A stretch of DNA of 64,000 bases from Morchella semilibera (lineage: Eukaryota; Ascomycota; Pezizomycetes; Pezizales; Morchellaceae): the NCBI GenBank assembly GCA_009192285.1, contig WBVU01000015.1, forward strand, positions 1,314,190-1,378,189, in the 5' to 3' direction. This document shows, in pieces, positions 46,070-58,785 of the stretch. The position numbers were made by a program, and so were the translations under genes. Under the pieces are notes generated by a model. It had not been told where the DNA came from. It saw only the letters and a program-made list of their open reading frames with translations, and did no database searches. Numbering within the stretch: position 1 is the stretch's first letter; each line of letters begins with the position of its first letter.

Positions 46070-47142
46070 AGGCTTGGCCCTAACTAGTTTTCGATTCTTT
46101 TCATCCAATTATAGGTATTCAAATATCTTCCAAAGACACTTACTATATATATATATAATAGCACTCTCTAGGATCTCAAGCTTATTAACCAAAGATTCAA
46201 ACCCCATGTGAGAGGGAGAAAAAAAAACAATGATCGAAGCCCAAGCGCGTCTCCGCAGTTGCAGAATCAGTAAGGTGGGTGATACCGACACAGCCGCGGA
46301 ACAGCACCTCCTCCATCTACCAGCGCCATAATTCTGTACCAAACCCGGGGCTCCGGCAAGTCAACAATTAGCCTTCCGGCCCCAAGTTTTGGAAAACACA
46401 AAACCCAGGCTAGTGAAATAAGATTTCTCTTGATCCCGTTCGGTGCGACGGCAGAAAAAGGGAATTTTGGATGCATCCACACCTTCTGTACATGTTGTAC
46501 CCTTTTGATTTCCCAACAATGGAATTTTAAGGTTGATGGGAACCCAGGAGAGCATTACCAGGGAGGAATAGTGGAGTGCAGGAAGCAAGTACCCCACAAA
46601 TTCCGAAATCTAGGTAAGCTATACACCACCATGAGTTATCACAAATACGGTAGGTGTTACATAGAGTGACAGGTATATAAATTTCAGTCAACGACTACTT
46701 TTCTTATTCTGACTTCTACAATCATATAGAGTGGCACCTCCCACAAACGCCGCATATTCGCTCTTGAAAGAACTGCGCTATTTATGATGCCACGTGACGC
46801 CAATATCTTTGGCTTGAGAAGATGCGGTTGCAGCCATTAGCTAATTAGAGAGTTCCGGCCGGTAACTATACCAACCAAGCCAGGTTATATATGAGAGTAT
46901 AATATCAGAATATATAGACACGGCCTTTTATTTATATATTAAAATCTCCCCATGTACTAATATGTACAAGAGAGGAGAATTCAAGGGGAGGAGGGGCGGC
47001 GGATAGGCCACTAGCATTGTTCAGCTACGGAGACTTGTATCTTTGCTACATGTAGTTCTATATGACATATGCCGTTGATTATCTAATTAATAGTTGCATG
47101 GTATGCGTTAGCCAATGCTTTTTGTACTTTAGGTCAAATTAT

Positions 47143-47265
47143 TATACTCGTCTACCAGCATAAGAACCAAAAAATTCAATTTGTATAGAGTAGCGATGAT
47201 CTCTCCTACAAATCATTCCTGTTTCCGTCACTTGCATTTTCTGGTTCTTATGGTAGACGAGTATA
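47143..47265. mobile_element. MITE-like element, family D copy 3
   Basis: Terminal repeats TATACTCGTCTACC and GGTAGACGAGTATA, with ATAAGAACCA inside the left arm and TGGTTCTTAT inside the right. The TATA edges fit a TA target duplication, as for Tc1/mariner-type MITEs. Confidence 0.75.
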
Positions 47266-47312
47266 TGTTAGGTGAAAAACAAAAAAGTGGGAAAACAAAA
47301 TTAATCGTCATT

Positions 47313-47329
47313 CGAGTGATAATATGTGA
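47313..47329 (+). promoter_or_regulatory. Bipartite motif CGAGTGAY-N5-RTGA
   Basis: CGAGTGAT, spacer AATAT, GTGA; 48 bp beyond a family D MITE. Confidence 0.5.
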
Positions 47330-48304
47330 TTAAATTTATAGTTGGTCGAGGGCTTAGTATAAGTGAGTGTTAGTTCGTATTAACTACTTATAGCCTGCCT
47401 CTAAAATATTCTACATTTATTCAACATGGGACAATGACCTCTAGCTCTTGATATCCCCCAAATCTGGTGGATCGGCTCCAGCGTAGCTTGTTCTTTAGTC
47501 AGTCAATCGGTCAATCAAGCTTGTACTTTTTTTGAGACTAGTAACCTCAAATTTTTAGATGCCTAAATGATTTTATATTAAGCTAGACTGTATTTTAATC
47601 ATGCGGATTACCCCTGATCGCTGGTGACATGCAGCTCCCCACTAGCTGCCCAGTCTATTAAACACCATAAGTATATTACAACAAGCAGCACGCATATATC
47701 ATAAAAGGCAGTAACATAGTTCTTTTTTGTGGCTCTTTGGCTTGACATGTTAACCATATCTTGATCGGTATTGATTGCGCCATCGAAACCAGTTTTTCCC
47801 GATACATGCGCGGCCTGATATGAATAGTTAAGCATATAAGGAACATACATAGGTCCAGACATGGCTATTTTGAATTGTTTGATAAAAGGGGTGATATTTA
47901 TGTGAGCTGATGAGCGAATGTAATGTCATGTCGATTACCGAATTCGTCTAATTAGCATGGGTGAAGTTATTTGAATTATTTGATCTAGTCGAATATACAT
48001 GTAATTAACACATGGAACTAAATGTATGCACATGCATACGTCACACGATTGGCTCAAACGAGCTAGCATTAACTTCATTAGACCACGTGCTATCTTGTGC
48101 GAGCACAGAATTCCTATCCTTAAAGTTGCCCTCCATCTCGTTTTAAACATCACCACCACCCTCGAGCCCAATTGCAATACCTACGTCTCGTTCAGGAACG
48201 AGTGAATACTTATTTCTAGATGTTTACGCAGCACTATAGGATTTCAAGGTTTTCTTTCATGAACCCACCCGCATTTTAAGGCAGAACCCTGATGTTCATA
48301 CGGA

Positions 48305-48402
48305 GGAGGTCGATAAGTATGTGAGTAGCCCAATTCTACTTTGTAGTAACAACAAAACACCTCTACGCCTTGCTTACTCACATACTTACGTCCTTCCTCT
48401 CT
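48305..48402. repeat. Inverted repeat, possible small element
   Basis: TAAGTATGTGAGTA near 48314 pairs with TACTCACATACTTA near 48374; similarity extends outward (GGAGGAGGTCG against CGTCCTTCCTC). Solitary in this window. Confidence 0.5.
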
Positions 48403-48836
48403 CGTCTCATTTATAGGCCCCCAGGGGGTGTCAACCAATCAATCGAAAAACACTTGTTAAATTCGCCCAATTTACCAGAAAGAGGATCGTTTAAGTTTGG
48501 CCCGCCTAGGAGTGGTTTTCCACTCCAGGAGCTAGAGTTTGGACCCGGTTGCCGGAACCTTGGTGTCGCTTCCCTTTTTGAGCTTCAATTAAAGTTGTGC
48601 GACTCTCGATGACTTACCCCAAATGGGCTTATTCTGAAATTGGTGACCACTCCCTCCATTTAGATTCTTTAAATAAAAATCCAGTCTGTCAAGTGTTTGT
48701 TGAGAAAGCTAACGCCGTCATGACCAAATCAGAATGGGGGAAACGGAATTTCTATGTAGGTGGAACCACATATCTCTTAATCCCAGGCTCTGACGCAGTT
48801 GTGCATTCCAATATGAATATATACAGACCACCATAA
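48370..48836 (+). pseudogene. Possible gene remnant, two short frames
   Basis: A frame ending at 48612 (SGFPLQELEFGPGCRNLGVASLFELQLKLCDSR) overlaps one starting at the ATG 48609 (MTYPKWAYSEIGDHSLHLDSLNKNPVCQVF... to 48836). They read like protein but match nothing I recognise; chance is possible. Confidence 0.15.
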
Positions 48837-49966
48837 CTCTGAAACGAACCACCTACAAAATTATGTACTTTACAACCTCCACCGCTTACATATACTCATC
48901 GCGCTCATACGAATTGACCGAGCAGCTACATTTCTTTGCCGAAGAACGGATCATCGGACCTGAAGTAGCTGGTTATATGTTTACTGGCTAAATTTACCAC
49001 TAACGCCTACACCCACAGACTTCAAGGACTTATAAACACAATAATTCAAAGTAACCGAGTGAGCGAATCAATACCCATATGCTTGGTTACTTGGATAAGT
49101 CATGCAGGGACTGACCTCTAAACGAGTTTAGGTCAGGCACTTAACTAACCGGCCCAAGCCTCGGGGCCGCAGGACACCGATACGACCCCTGCCCTGATAA
49201 TTAAATGACTCCACCCTCGCATATTTAGTGCGGTTGAAGAATTGCTCCTAAAAGTTGATATTCTAGGGCTAGGAAACAATTTGACCAACTCTGCGCGCCT
49301 ATACCTATGAGGGGGATTTTGGGCAGACACAGCCCTGTCTTAATGTGTTTGAGAGGCGGCTTCGGGCAAGTGTAACCAACCGGTTTTTTGGTAGCTATCA
49401 TCGAAGTCTCTGTCAAGAGCTACAGTATTATGTATATCTGAAAACCTGGACACTTTATGCAAAACTCTAGATGCTGTCAAGGACTTGCCGGTGACCGCCG
49501 TTGGACTAAAATCAGAATAAGGACTTTGAATTATTCAGCTTCATTACCAATGTGGTATTAGAAAGAGAGAGAAAAGACTCAAATCATAAGGGACTTAACC
49601 CCATAGTTATCTCCTTCGATTTCCAAATAACCCCCCCCCCCTGGGGGGGCCCTATATGGTAGGCACAAGGTATGTGTATGCCATCACATCACTGAATGGG
49701 GATATACAAACCATATACCCGGGCCCAGGCCTGTGTGTGCGTGATGTGCATGTGTATGTGGGTGCTCGCGCAAGTTTATGCGAGTATTTTGTACTCCTTC
49801 AGGCCCGCATGTGAAAAGATTTTGGTCATGGCCAGATGGGTTATACACCTTAAGATATTAGCTGGTTAATTGGTTTCTACCTCTAATTTCGTTGCTTTAA
49901 TTTGGGAGACTAAATACCAGTAATAAAGTGCCTCAATGGAATTGGAACATCGTGTCGCACAGTCGT

Positions 49967-49983
49967 CGAGTGATGATGTGTGA
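49967..49983 (+). promoter_or_regulatory. Bipartite motif CGAGTGAY-N5-RTGA
   Basis: CGAGTGAT, spacer GATGT, GTGA; in gene-free DNA. A near match ending ATGG lies at 50655-50671. Confidence 0.5.
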
Positions 49984-51761
49984 ATTAGAATTAGGTATAA
50001 TAAGGCTTACTATGAAGAGGCTATTGGAACTTCTATTTCTTCTACGTGAAGGTTCTGGATTCAAAGGTTCATACCACAGGCTTACATTCCCTTTCAAAAT
50101 TCCATTATAGGTATATGGATACGAGACGAGGGAAGAATGACTCTTTGTCCCTACTAGCTATCACGAATCAAATACTCTTCGGAGTAGATATCCGCTACCA
50201 TTCTACCTGTACGACCGCGACATAGTGCATCAGAATGCATCAGATACCACATCATTTAGTGAGAGGACGAGCACCGACCCCACCCATTGCGGTTAATAGT
50301 ACCCCATATAGAAAAAACAACCTCCCATAGATCCGTGTTTTGGGATTTTCCAGGAGTTGACCTGCGGCTTTGTGGCGTAGTATTTAAGAAATATAGGCGT
50401 AAGGGTGTGGCCCTAGAAATTTGTTCCGCTGGAAACCGACAGCTGCACCCTGCAAGTGATATGGGTTCGATAAAGGTATACCGGTGAGGAACTAAAAGAA
50501 CGGATAGCGTGATCGTTGAAATATCGTCGAAAATTCATCACGATGTCTCGACGTCATATTTCTCCCTCTCAGACAGCCCTACTATACTAGGTACTAGGTA
50601 CATAGCACCTTTTCATTATTCCCGGGAGGAGATATTATATTACGAGCTCGATAACGAGTGATATATCATGGCACATTGAGAGTCGTGCTGACACGGAAAT
50701 AGGCAAGGTAGGGACTTGGGTCTCACACTGGAGGAACTACTGTCTAATTTAATTTCCGAAAACCGTTTTCGGTGATAAGGCTTTATAATCAAATTCACGA
50801 ATGACATTTCAGTAGACGTGCCCCTATATATGCGGTATTGATCACCAAACGCACATGTTGCAGCAAGCAGCTAGCTACCCCTTGCTGTCAATTGTGGATA
50901 TCTAACGTCTAGGAGTACCCCAACATACATGTAATTATAAGTACCGGGCCGGGCACGCTAGGATCTCGGAACCCTAGCTCGACAAGTAGCGAGATGATAA
51001 AAAGCTTCTTTTCACGCGAGCCCGTTTATAGTTGCCGGTGGTATTCCTTGATAGGGATGAGACATTAACGACCTCCGATCACTGTCTACTTTGGACCGTT
51101 ATGTTGAGTCGAGTCGTAATATCAGCGTACGTACAAACGATAGGGCTCAGAAGTTTCACTGGCATACCTAATTCTGTGCCGCTTGCCCGTTGAGTTATGG
51201 GTAGCTACGTACCCTGGGGGTTATACGAAGCTTCGAGGAGGAGAATCGGGGGGTGCTATTGTACATCCCCTCAATTCAGCATATGACATCCTATGCCTGT
51301 CCTGGGCTCATCGTCCACCCCAGTTCCTACTCGATGTACGTGTAATTAAATCGTTTATCTTTCGAGCAGTACCACTAATCCTATAATCCGGCCACCCGGA
51401 TCACCGAGGTAATTATGCATTATAATTACCTACCCCTACACACAAATACTTATGTACTCGTAAGTGTAGGTACTATAGTATGGTATAGGTACAATCCCTT
51501 TTCACCATTGAATAAAATGGCTAGCTTCACCCTGAATATCCAATATTATAAGCTGGCATAGATCACAATGGTACACGTACATATACACCTCCCTAGGCAT
51601 TTCGACATGATGGTCATGAGTACAGATATTTATAATTAGCCAGGTAGCTACTAATGTCACCTCAACGCACTAACACCCAAAACCAGATATTAGTCTGCAT
51701 GGTTTAATGCACGCGTATGCTCTCTCTCCATGGCTACATTTCTAACGCCACCGCTCTCTCT

Positions 51762-51860
51762 CCACACACACTCGCACACACTCACACACACATACGCACG
51801 CACACCTCATCCATACACGCACTCGCTCAATCGACACACACACATACACACACACACCCC
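51762..51860 (+). repeat. (CA)n-rich microsatellite
   Basis: CACACA tracts broken by CTCG, TACG and similar steps. Confidence 0.85.
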
Positions 51861-52589
51861 TTCTTCCCCGCAATAGAGAATAGAGGCACGGACTGGACCA
51901 GGGCCCTGTTATCATAGATTGTTCGCAGTTTGGTGGGGGGAAGTATTGGAGCTGAATAAGGATTTAATTTTTTTATGTGCACGGCCCCCAGCCTAGAACA
52001 AGTACCGAAAACTCCACACTCTTGTTATTTGGACGTGGCTTGGATTTAGGTAACATCTGGCTGGAAAAGGTTATTTAAACACGACCAAAGGATCAAGGAA
52101 AAGTGGAGGGGTTAGTCATGCAGAGAATCAAGTGAGGGTGCAGCATCGACGGCGCCCCACGATGAAAGGAAACACCTACAGATAGTTAGCCTAGACTATC
52201 ATCTCTGGCACCGACATGTCTGTCTGCTAGTTGGCTGGCTAGCTAGATGAGTACCACTTGATGGCCCTTTGAAAGAAGGGGAATGGTCAACCGGTTATTC
52301 ATAATGGATCACCGTCGATCGTCCACTCTTTAAATATGCAAGCGCGTTTTTCAAAAGTTGATGGGTAGGTATGATATCTAGTGGATCGAGGAGGAAAGTG
52401 CCGGCAACCTCGATATTTGCCATGATCATTATCTCGATTCTTGATATTTAATATCTTGCATGTTCATTTACTTATGTCCTCTTAGCTTGCCAGCTAGCCC
52501 TCCACTCTGGCGATCCCCATTTTGTTTTGGTCGTGAAGCAGATATATGTAATGATGTGACCCTCCCACCGCAACCGCAAGTTATATAAG

Positions 52590-52930
52590 GGAAAGGGGAA
52601 AAAAAAATACAAGCATATACAGAAGGGACATTAAGAGATCAAGAGAGAAAAAACCGTGGCAATGCTTAGGATATAAAGTAGATAAAGAAGAAAGGCAAAA
52701 CCAAACACCAGCAGAAAGGGATATAAAAAAAAAGGTGAGAAATAAAAAATAAAAAAAAATAAAAAAAATCGCTTTGCCCGAAGAGAAGAAAGACATGCTC
52801 AAGTAAAATATAACGCGGGGGTAAAGTGAAGGAAAAAGAAAAAAGAAAGTGAAAATCCCCTCCCCATGCAGATGAGCCCATATTTCACACCGCACTAATA
52901 AACCATGAATAAATAAATAAAAGGTCACAT
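52590..52930. other. Purine-rich tract at the 3' side of the Zn-cluster gene
   Basis: Long A and G/A runs on the plus strand, T/C on the sense strand of the regulator gene that stops at 52944. Probably its 3' UTR and terminator region. The frame through it is low-complexity Phe/Leu/Ser and is not a gene. Confidence 0.5.
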
Positions 52931-52943
52931 AATCCCAGCCTAC

Positions 52944-54761
52944 TCATGTAACCAAAAAGTCATATCCCATCTCTTGAATTATCTTTTCCCAATCCCAACT
53001 CTTCTCCTCCTCTCCCGAGTCCATCAGTGCCCATACCTTCTTCACAACCTCATGCGCAGTAACAATATTCCCCAACCTTGAGTACTCATGCAATCCAACA
53101 AACCGCTGTGAGATTTCTGGCCGCTGCCTAGGGTTGAACGCTGCGCATCCGAGGATGAAGAGGGGCATCAGTAGTATGCTTTGTGTTCCGGAGTTCTCGG
53201 GTAGGTGCCTAAGGTACTCGAGGCCCTCTTCCACTGCAACATCAATCTTAGGGCTTGCAGTGGATGGCATGATGGTCCGGTACAAGTAGACCCATGTTGA
53301 CTGTCGGTAAAGTTGCGCGGCAATGTAGCGATGAGACGCAGGTGTTTGGGCCGGAACCCAGTCGCGAATCTCAGAGTCAATTGCAACAGCTTGTGAGAGC
53401 ACCTCGTAGTCAACCGCAGGATGCTCACCCCTCGCCTTCCTTCCCCTGATGTGATCCCTGAGAAGAGTAATCTTTGATAAGTACCCAAAGAGGCCATCAA
53501 GGACACCCAGCAGAGCCCCGGCCTCTGGTTGGATAATAAAGGCAGGAAGGGTGTAGTTTTCCATGAGCAAGAGAGGTCGTCTGTCTGTAGTTGTTATTGA
53601 GTTTATCACGTCGTGGTACATGAAAAACTCGTACAGAAAGTTGCTGAAGGAGGGGTTGTTATTTCTGCCCCCAGAATTTGCGAAAGCCAGCATGTGCCTG
53701 GCAGCGTCTAGGTGAGGTCTATATTCGCCCTCGGTATCTCCCTTGCAGATGGAATTCAGGCAAAGGATAAGTGTCGTGGCGATCGTTGGGTCACCTGCAA
53801 TTGGAATTTGTCCTGTTACAGCTGGATCACAGCGGAGATATTGCATGGCTTTTCCAAAATGGTGGTGTTGGGCGACACTATACGATGGATCCGTATTGGA
53901 TAGATGGGACCCAGATAGGCACAAGAGCGAGTGCATCAAGCCACGATTCTCGAGTGCTAGTGGAAGAAGCATCTCTTGGAATGGGTTGGTGGCATCGTTG
54001 AAGAGTGTGAGGATGCGGCTCACGTTCCGTACGAAGTGGTCTAACAGGGCCCTGTCTATTCGAGTTTCTACGCCGTCAATTAAACACGGGAGCTCCGAGA
54101 AACGGGCAAGCGCGGCACTGTGATTAAAATTCCTGCCTGTAAACGGGGTTAGTAGACGGTCGTTTGGTGTGTAGGTCCGGTGCGCAGATTCACCCTCTAG
54201 CTTTTGGCGGCCGCTTTGCCAGACAGTCTTTTCTGGATATCCTTCGCAGACAACTGCGTTTTTGATGCAGTTGTTGCCTACATTGCAAGAAAAAAAAAGT
54301 TAGGAACACGATCATAGCACCAACGTGGAGCCTGTCAAAGGTGTAAACGAACATTCTGGTTTCGTCTCGTCACATTTCTTCTTCCTTCTTCTGCAGGTGA
54401 TACAGCCTGTTTTCGACCTGCCCTTTGTAATTTTTGTCTGCGTCCCTATTGGCAGGATCGGATTCTTCCGTGGTCGACCTCTCCTCCGCCTTGACGGCTC
54501 CCCAGATTCTGTGAGTGCTGATGGTAGTGGGGGAACATTATCCAAACCTTCGTCGTTATCCAGCTCCTCGATTTTGGTAACGACGCCATCCGCCATCAGG
54601 CAGTCCATACTCCCACCATGAACTGGCGGCGATGAAGTTGAGGACGATGCTGACGGTGAGCTAGAGACCGGACCACTGCCCCCCGAAGACATAGTTGATG
54701 TCGAGTCTATTGACAGGCGAGCCAGACTACTTCTAGGATAACCGACTGCTGCTACTGCCAT
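52944..54761 (-). CDS. Zn(II)2Cys6 transcription factor with fungal-specific C-terminal domain
   Basis: Sequence-specific fungal regulator; target unknown. Exon 1 is 54761-54353 and exon 2 is 54277-52944, giving 580 residues. The start is the first ATG in frame (MAVAAVGYPRSSLARL). Residues 20-50 are Ser-rich, about 88-100 hold an AT-hook-like RRRRGRPRKN, and about 120-146 hold the cluster CITCRRRKKKC, CDETKPEC, NNC, IKNAVVC, spaced C-x2-C-x6-C-x6-C-x2-C-x6-C. It is followed by EGYPEKTVWQSG, typical of the family. The fourth Cys codon is split by the 75-nt intron (T|GC), and that donor reads GTTCGT. The rest (HFVRNVSRILTLFNDATNPFQEMLLPLALENRGLMHSLLCLSGSHL) matches the Fungal_trans_2 type of regulatory domain. 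The 3' flank (52580-52930) is purine-rich. Confidence 0.88.
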
Positions 54762-56971
54762 ATGATGTTGAAATTCAGGCGGAAACGAAATCCAACCCCT
54801 TCGCTGCTGCACCTCCTCCGACCCCGGGTCTATTGGGGAAAGAATGGTGAAGGTTGTGTTTCGAGTTCGTCAGACTAAAAGCCTGGCTCCACCAGCTAAC
54901 TATCGAACAACGTTCCCTTCTGTGTTTTTTTACGTTTTCCCAAGGCCTTTTAAGATTGGTCCACTTGGCTAAGTAAGTCCAGCAAAGTTGTGGGTTAGAA
55001 AGTGGTTGATTGGCTGTGGTGGTAGGGGTGTGTGGTAGGGAATGAGGAGGGGGTTAGTGGGACTTTATCGTATGGCTGGTTGGTTGATATCTGGTGATTT
55101 TGGGGTATGTAGTGGTTTTTATGGATGGGTCGTTGTTGTGGGAGGAGTTGGGGCTGGTAGTGGGTCAGTAAGCAGCCTTGCGATAGTAATCCTGCGCAGT
55201 TACTTGCAGCAGCCGAATCGATAAGGAGCGGGCAACTACAGCAAGTAACTGGACAAGTATATCTCTTTAACGGTATTTTAGAAAATGATAGGAGAGGAGA
55301 GGCCAACAGAAAGAAAGTTCTCCAAAATTATTCTCAGCGTTCCACTTAGGAAGCAGGCGGACAAAATGTACAATCACTCGCCGTGAGTGAGAAGATTCTG
55401 AAGATCAGACGAAAGCTTCGAGGGGGGGAATGGGGGGGGGGGGGGTGTGGTTCAGTCAGTGGGTCAAGTGGGCCAACAGTAAACTAGCCGGAAGACACAG
55501 AGCGAGCGACAAGTTGTATGGTATATACTGATATACTGGCTAGAGGAATGGTTTCTCTGCCTCTCCCAAAGAAACGAGCGGGCGAGCGAGTAGTAGTAAT
55601 GAAGGGAAAGGGGAGAGGTTAAAGTGAGGGAAAGCGGGTCCGGTGAACAGGGTGGTGTGGTTGAAATATATGGAATTGGATGGAATACCTCTGGAGGGGA
55701 AAGCAGAGCACACCACCAGCAAGCAAGCAAGATGCACCGGCACCACACACGGACTAGGGAGTAGCAGTAGCGGCGGGAGCAAGCAAAGCAAGCAGTATGT
55801 AGTAATAACAATAGGCGCAAGTACCAATACGGGCTATTTTGGCTGGCTGCAACAACCTTCAAAGTAGCTGAAAATCACACACAACACACCACCACCCTTT
55901 GACGTCCTATATCCAGAGTAGGAAATTGAGCGCAATGGTGGTGATGAAATTGTGAAAGAGGTAGAGCAGTAAAAGACAGTCTATTCACACGGAAATTTCA
56001 CACCAAACGAGAGGGGATGGGTGACGGCGTATGCGTAGATGATGGGCCGATGCTATGATAGGGATGCCCTTGTTTCTGCAGGGGTTCAGAGGGAGGGGGT
56101 TGAGTGAGGGGGAATGGATTGGGATGAGGATGAGGAAGATAGATGGATGTGCGGTGAAGGGCGAAAGATGGGATGAATAGGAATGAGAAAACGAAGCCAA
56201 CTTGAAGGGAACGGGTATTAGAGGAGTGGATTAGAAAGGGCCGAGGAGGGGGGATGATTTAGCATGGGATGGGAACGACGGATGGACTAGTGCTATGTAC
56301 CCTTTGCCTGGCCGCCTGCTTAGCCGGGGGGATCGATAGATGATGGTTGCCTTTTTTTCTTCTTTGCTGCCAGCTTCTCATGGGTTTCAATTTGGTTGTG
56401 GTTCCTGCGCTGTTCCTCGCAGTGGAATCATGGTTCAAGAAGGTAGGTGAGCATGAGGTGCTGCCCCCTCGAGAGAAACACCCAGGTCGTGATATGGCAT
56501 GGGGGTAGGCGCAAAAAAGACTGTGGTGTGTAGCTAGTATGAGGAATAGAATAATCAACGCATATATTTCAGAGGCGAGATGAACATTGCCCACGAATTG
56601 ACAGCGGAGATCATCAAAGTTAACCCTCTATGTCTCTGGTCTGGTACTAGTATTTAGTGTCAGAGGTAAGTCAATTTTCAGTTCAGTTCAATTCACATAC
56701 GTAGCTTAGCACATCGAAATCTCCGCCCCCGCCTCCCGTTAACTTCTCAACCCAACCCACCCACCTCACCCCCAAACCCCAGACCCAGCATCGTTGCCAA
56801 GTTGATCCCCACGATGAGCACTTCCCAGATTTTGGCTGTCGTCCTAATTGGGGCTCTATTGCAGCGGTCTAGATGCCAAGGGACTGAAGGGGGAATATAT
56901 CAAAGGCCCGCTACATTTGTGGGCTTAAGCACTACGTCCGCTCTCGCTTTGCGTCGCATCGAGCCGGAGGT

Positions 56972-57016
56972 TACCACTATTACTACTAATATTACTACTA
57001 TTACAACCACTACAAT
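56972..57016 (+). repeat. (ATTACT)n-like microsatellite
   Basis: Imperfect ACT/ATT triplets. Confidence 0.75.
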
Positions 57017-58750
57017 TATATACTGCCAAACTTACTAAAAAGCGCTACTCCAACGTCCCCAAACCCGCAGACATAGAACACTTAGCCTCCGCATACCTAT
57101 TGAAACAAGGCAAAACCCCACAATTCTGAGAAACAACTACGCATGCATCATTTCCTCTTCTCAGGTCTTTAGCAACGGAAGAAAAGAAGCAGAAGCAAGG
57201 AAAAAGGAAAGAAAAAAAGAAAAAAAAGAAAGCAAAAAGATGGGGTAAACGGGTACCTTGCAAACCAAACAAATCCCCCCCCTACAGGCTGCCTTGTTAT
57301 GCCCGCCCCCTACCCCTCCCCCGCCGACCCAATCGGCTCCCCATGTCCGCCAGCAATAAAAAGCAACAGGCCAAAAATGAAGGGGTGAAAAAGAAAAAGA
57401 AAGAATTGACACACAAAAAAAAAAAAAGAATACATCGGTATTTCCCTACCACCGCGCACCTGGGAGTCCCCTATCGCTGGTACTGGGTTGCTACTTCACC
57501 TTACCACCTTACCTAGATGTAGGTAGAGTACTAACCTTCTACATGTAACCTATCTCCTAACAAGTGAGTGCTGTCTGTGCGAAACCCACTAACTGGGGAC
57601 AGCCGACCTCCAAAATGTCTCACTCACCGACAACTAGCAACGACGCTTACTCTACTCTATCGATGATGACTACATGTGGTACATGGCTAGAGAGCTAAAG
57701 CTTCCTAGCACCAGGTAAAGACAAGTTTGATTTCCCACAATTTTCGCCTCTAGTAGAGTAAAAAAAACTCCCTGAAATTAAGCAGGACTCTACAGGATGC
57801 GGCGTATGTATCTATGTGTGCACTTCCCCTAATATCTCGCCTGTATGACTAGGTACATCTACTCGTATGAATGGAATGCAAATAGTGCCCGGTATGGTTT
57901 ATGGTACATTACACATACTCACCAACAATTGACCCGATCCCGATCCTAATCCCAATATACGAGCAGCACTACCATATTTAGATGCATCCACGAGATTTCC
58001 AGGAACTCCAGATCAAAAGTACCCCAGACTTTTGAGCACTGGCCCTCTAGCCCCCTCTCCCCATCTAGAGTACTCTATGTCCCTTCTTCCCTTCTACCTA
58101 CATTACAGTATACATATACATATGCGTCAGCGAGGCACCATAGCACAAAGACCCTTTCATTCTTTTCCCTCTTCCAGTTGATTTTATTGGACAATCCTGT
58201 ACTTGAATTAATCCTGTCATGGGTTATGCAAAACGTTAATCATAACATGCCATATTATACAGGAGCACAGGTCAGTTTAGAGCACGAGCGTTTTTTTTAT
58301 TCCCTCTCTGGGGGTAGCTTTTGGTGCTAACCGAGATATAGAGTAGGCATGTGGATCATGGTTCTTGATTCGGGACAATATGCAATTGTGATCGCCCGTG
58401 ATATAAATTATAATATAGGGTATATTGAAGTACTATTTAGCAGCGGGTGAGTACGGACAATAATGCCCAGCTCCCTGGAATACAATGCCTGCCCCTCTCT
58501 TCCCACAACCCATGCCCAACAGCATGTCGCCCAGGGACACACCTCGAGCTCACCGACTCGAACCACTTTCCTAAACCAAATGAAAGAGATGAAACAACTC
58601 CAACTCGCTTTCTCATGTGCGACAGGAGGATTGATCATCCGTCCCCCACACATAAATCCAATCCTCAGGGCAGCATACAGACAGGGTCTGTTCAGTTAGG
58701 TACCCACCCATCTAGCTCTCACTAGAGTAGTACGGACCGGACCTTTAGCG

Positions 58751-58785
58751 ATGGATGGACGGATGGGATGGGATGGGATGGATGG
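58751..58785 (+). repeat. (GGATG)n microsatellite
   Basis: GGATG and GGATGG units in tandem. Confidence 0.85.

Larger units (their letters stand above)
42480..52580. other. Gene desert
   Basis: AT-rich, with one family D MITE, three bipartite motifs, C-run/G-run hairpins at about 43190 and 49630, and scattered TACATGTA. No gene supported apart from the weak remnant at 48.4 kb. Confidence 0.55.

Noticed and set aside
52581-52928. 115-residue Phe/Leu-rich frame resembling membrane segments
   Set aside because: Produced by a T-rich 3' flank of the regulator gene.
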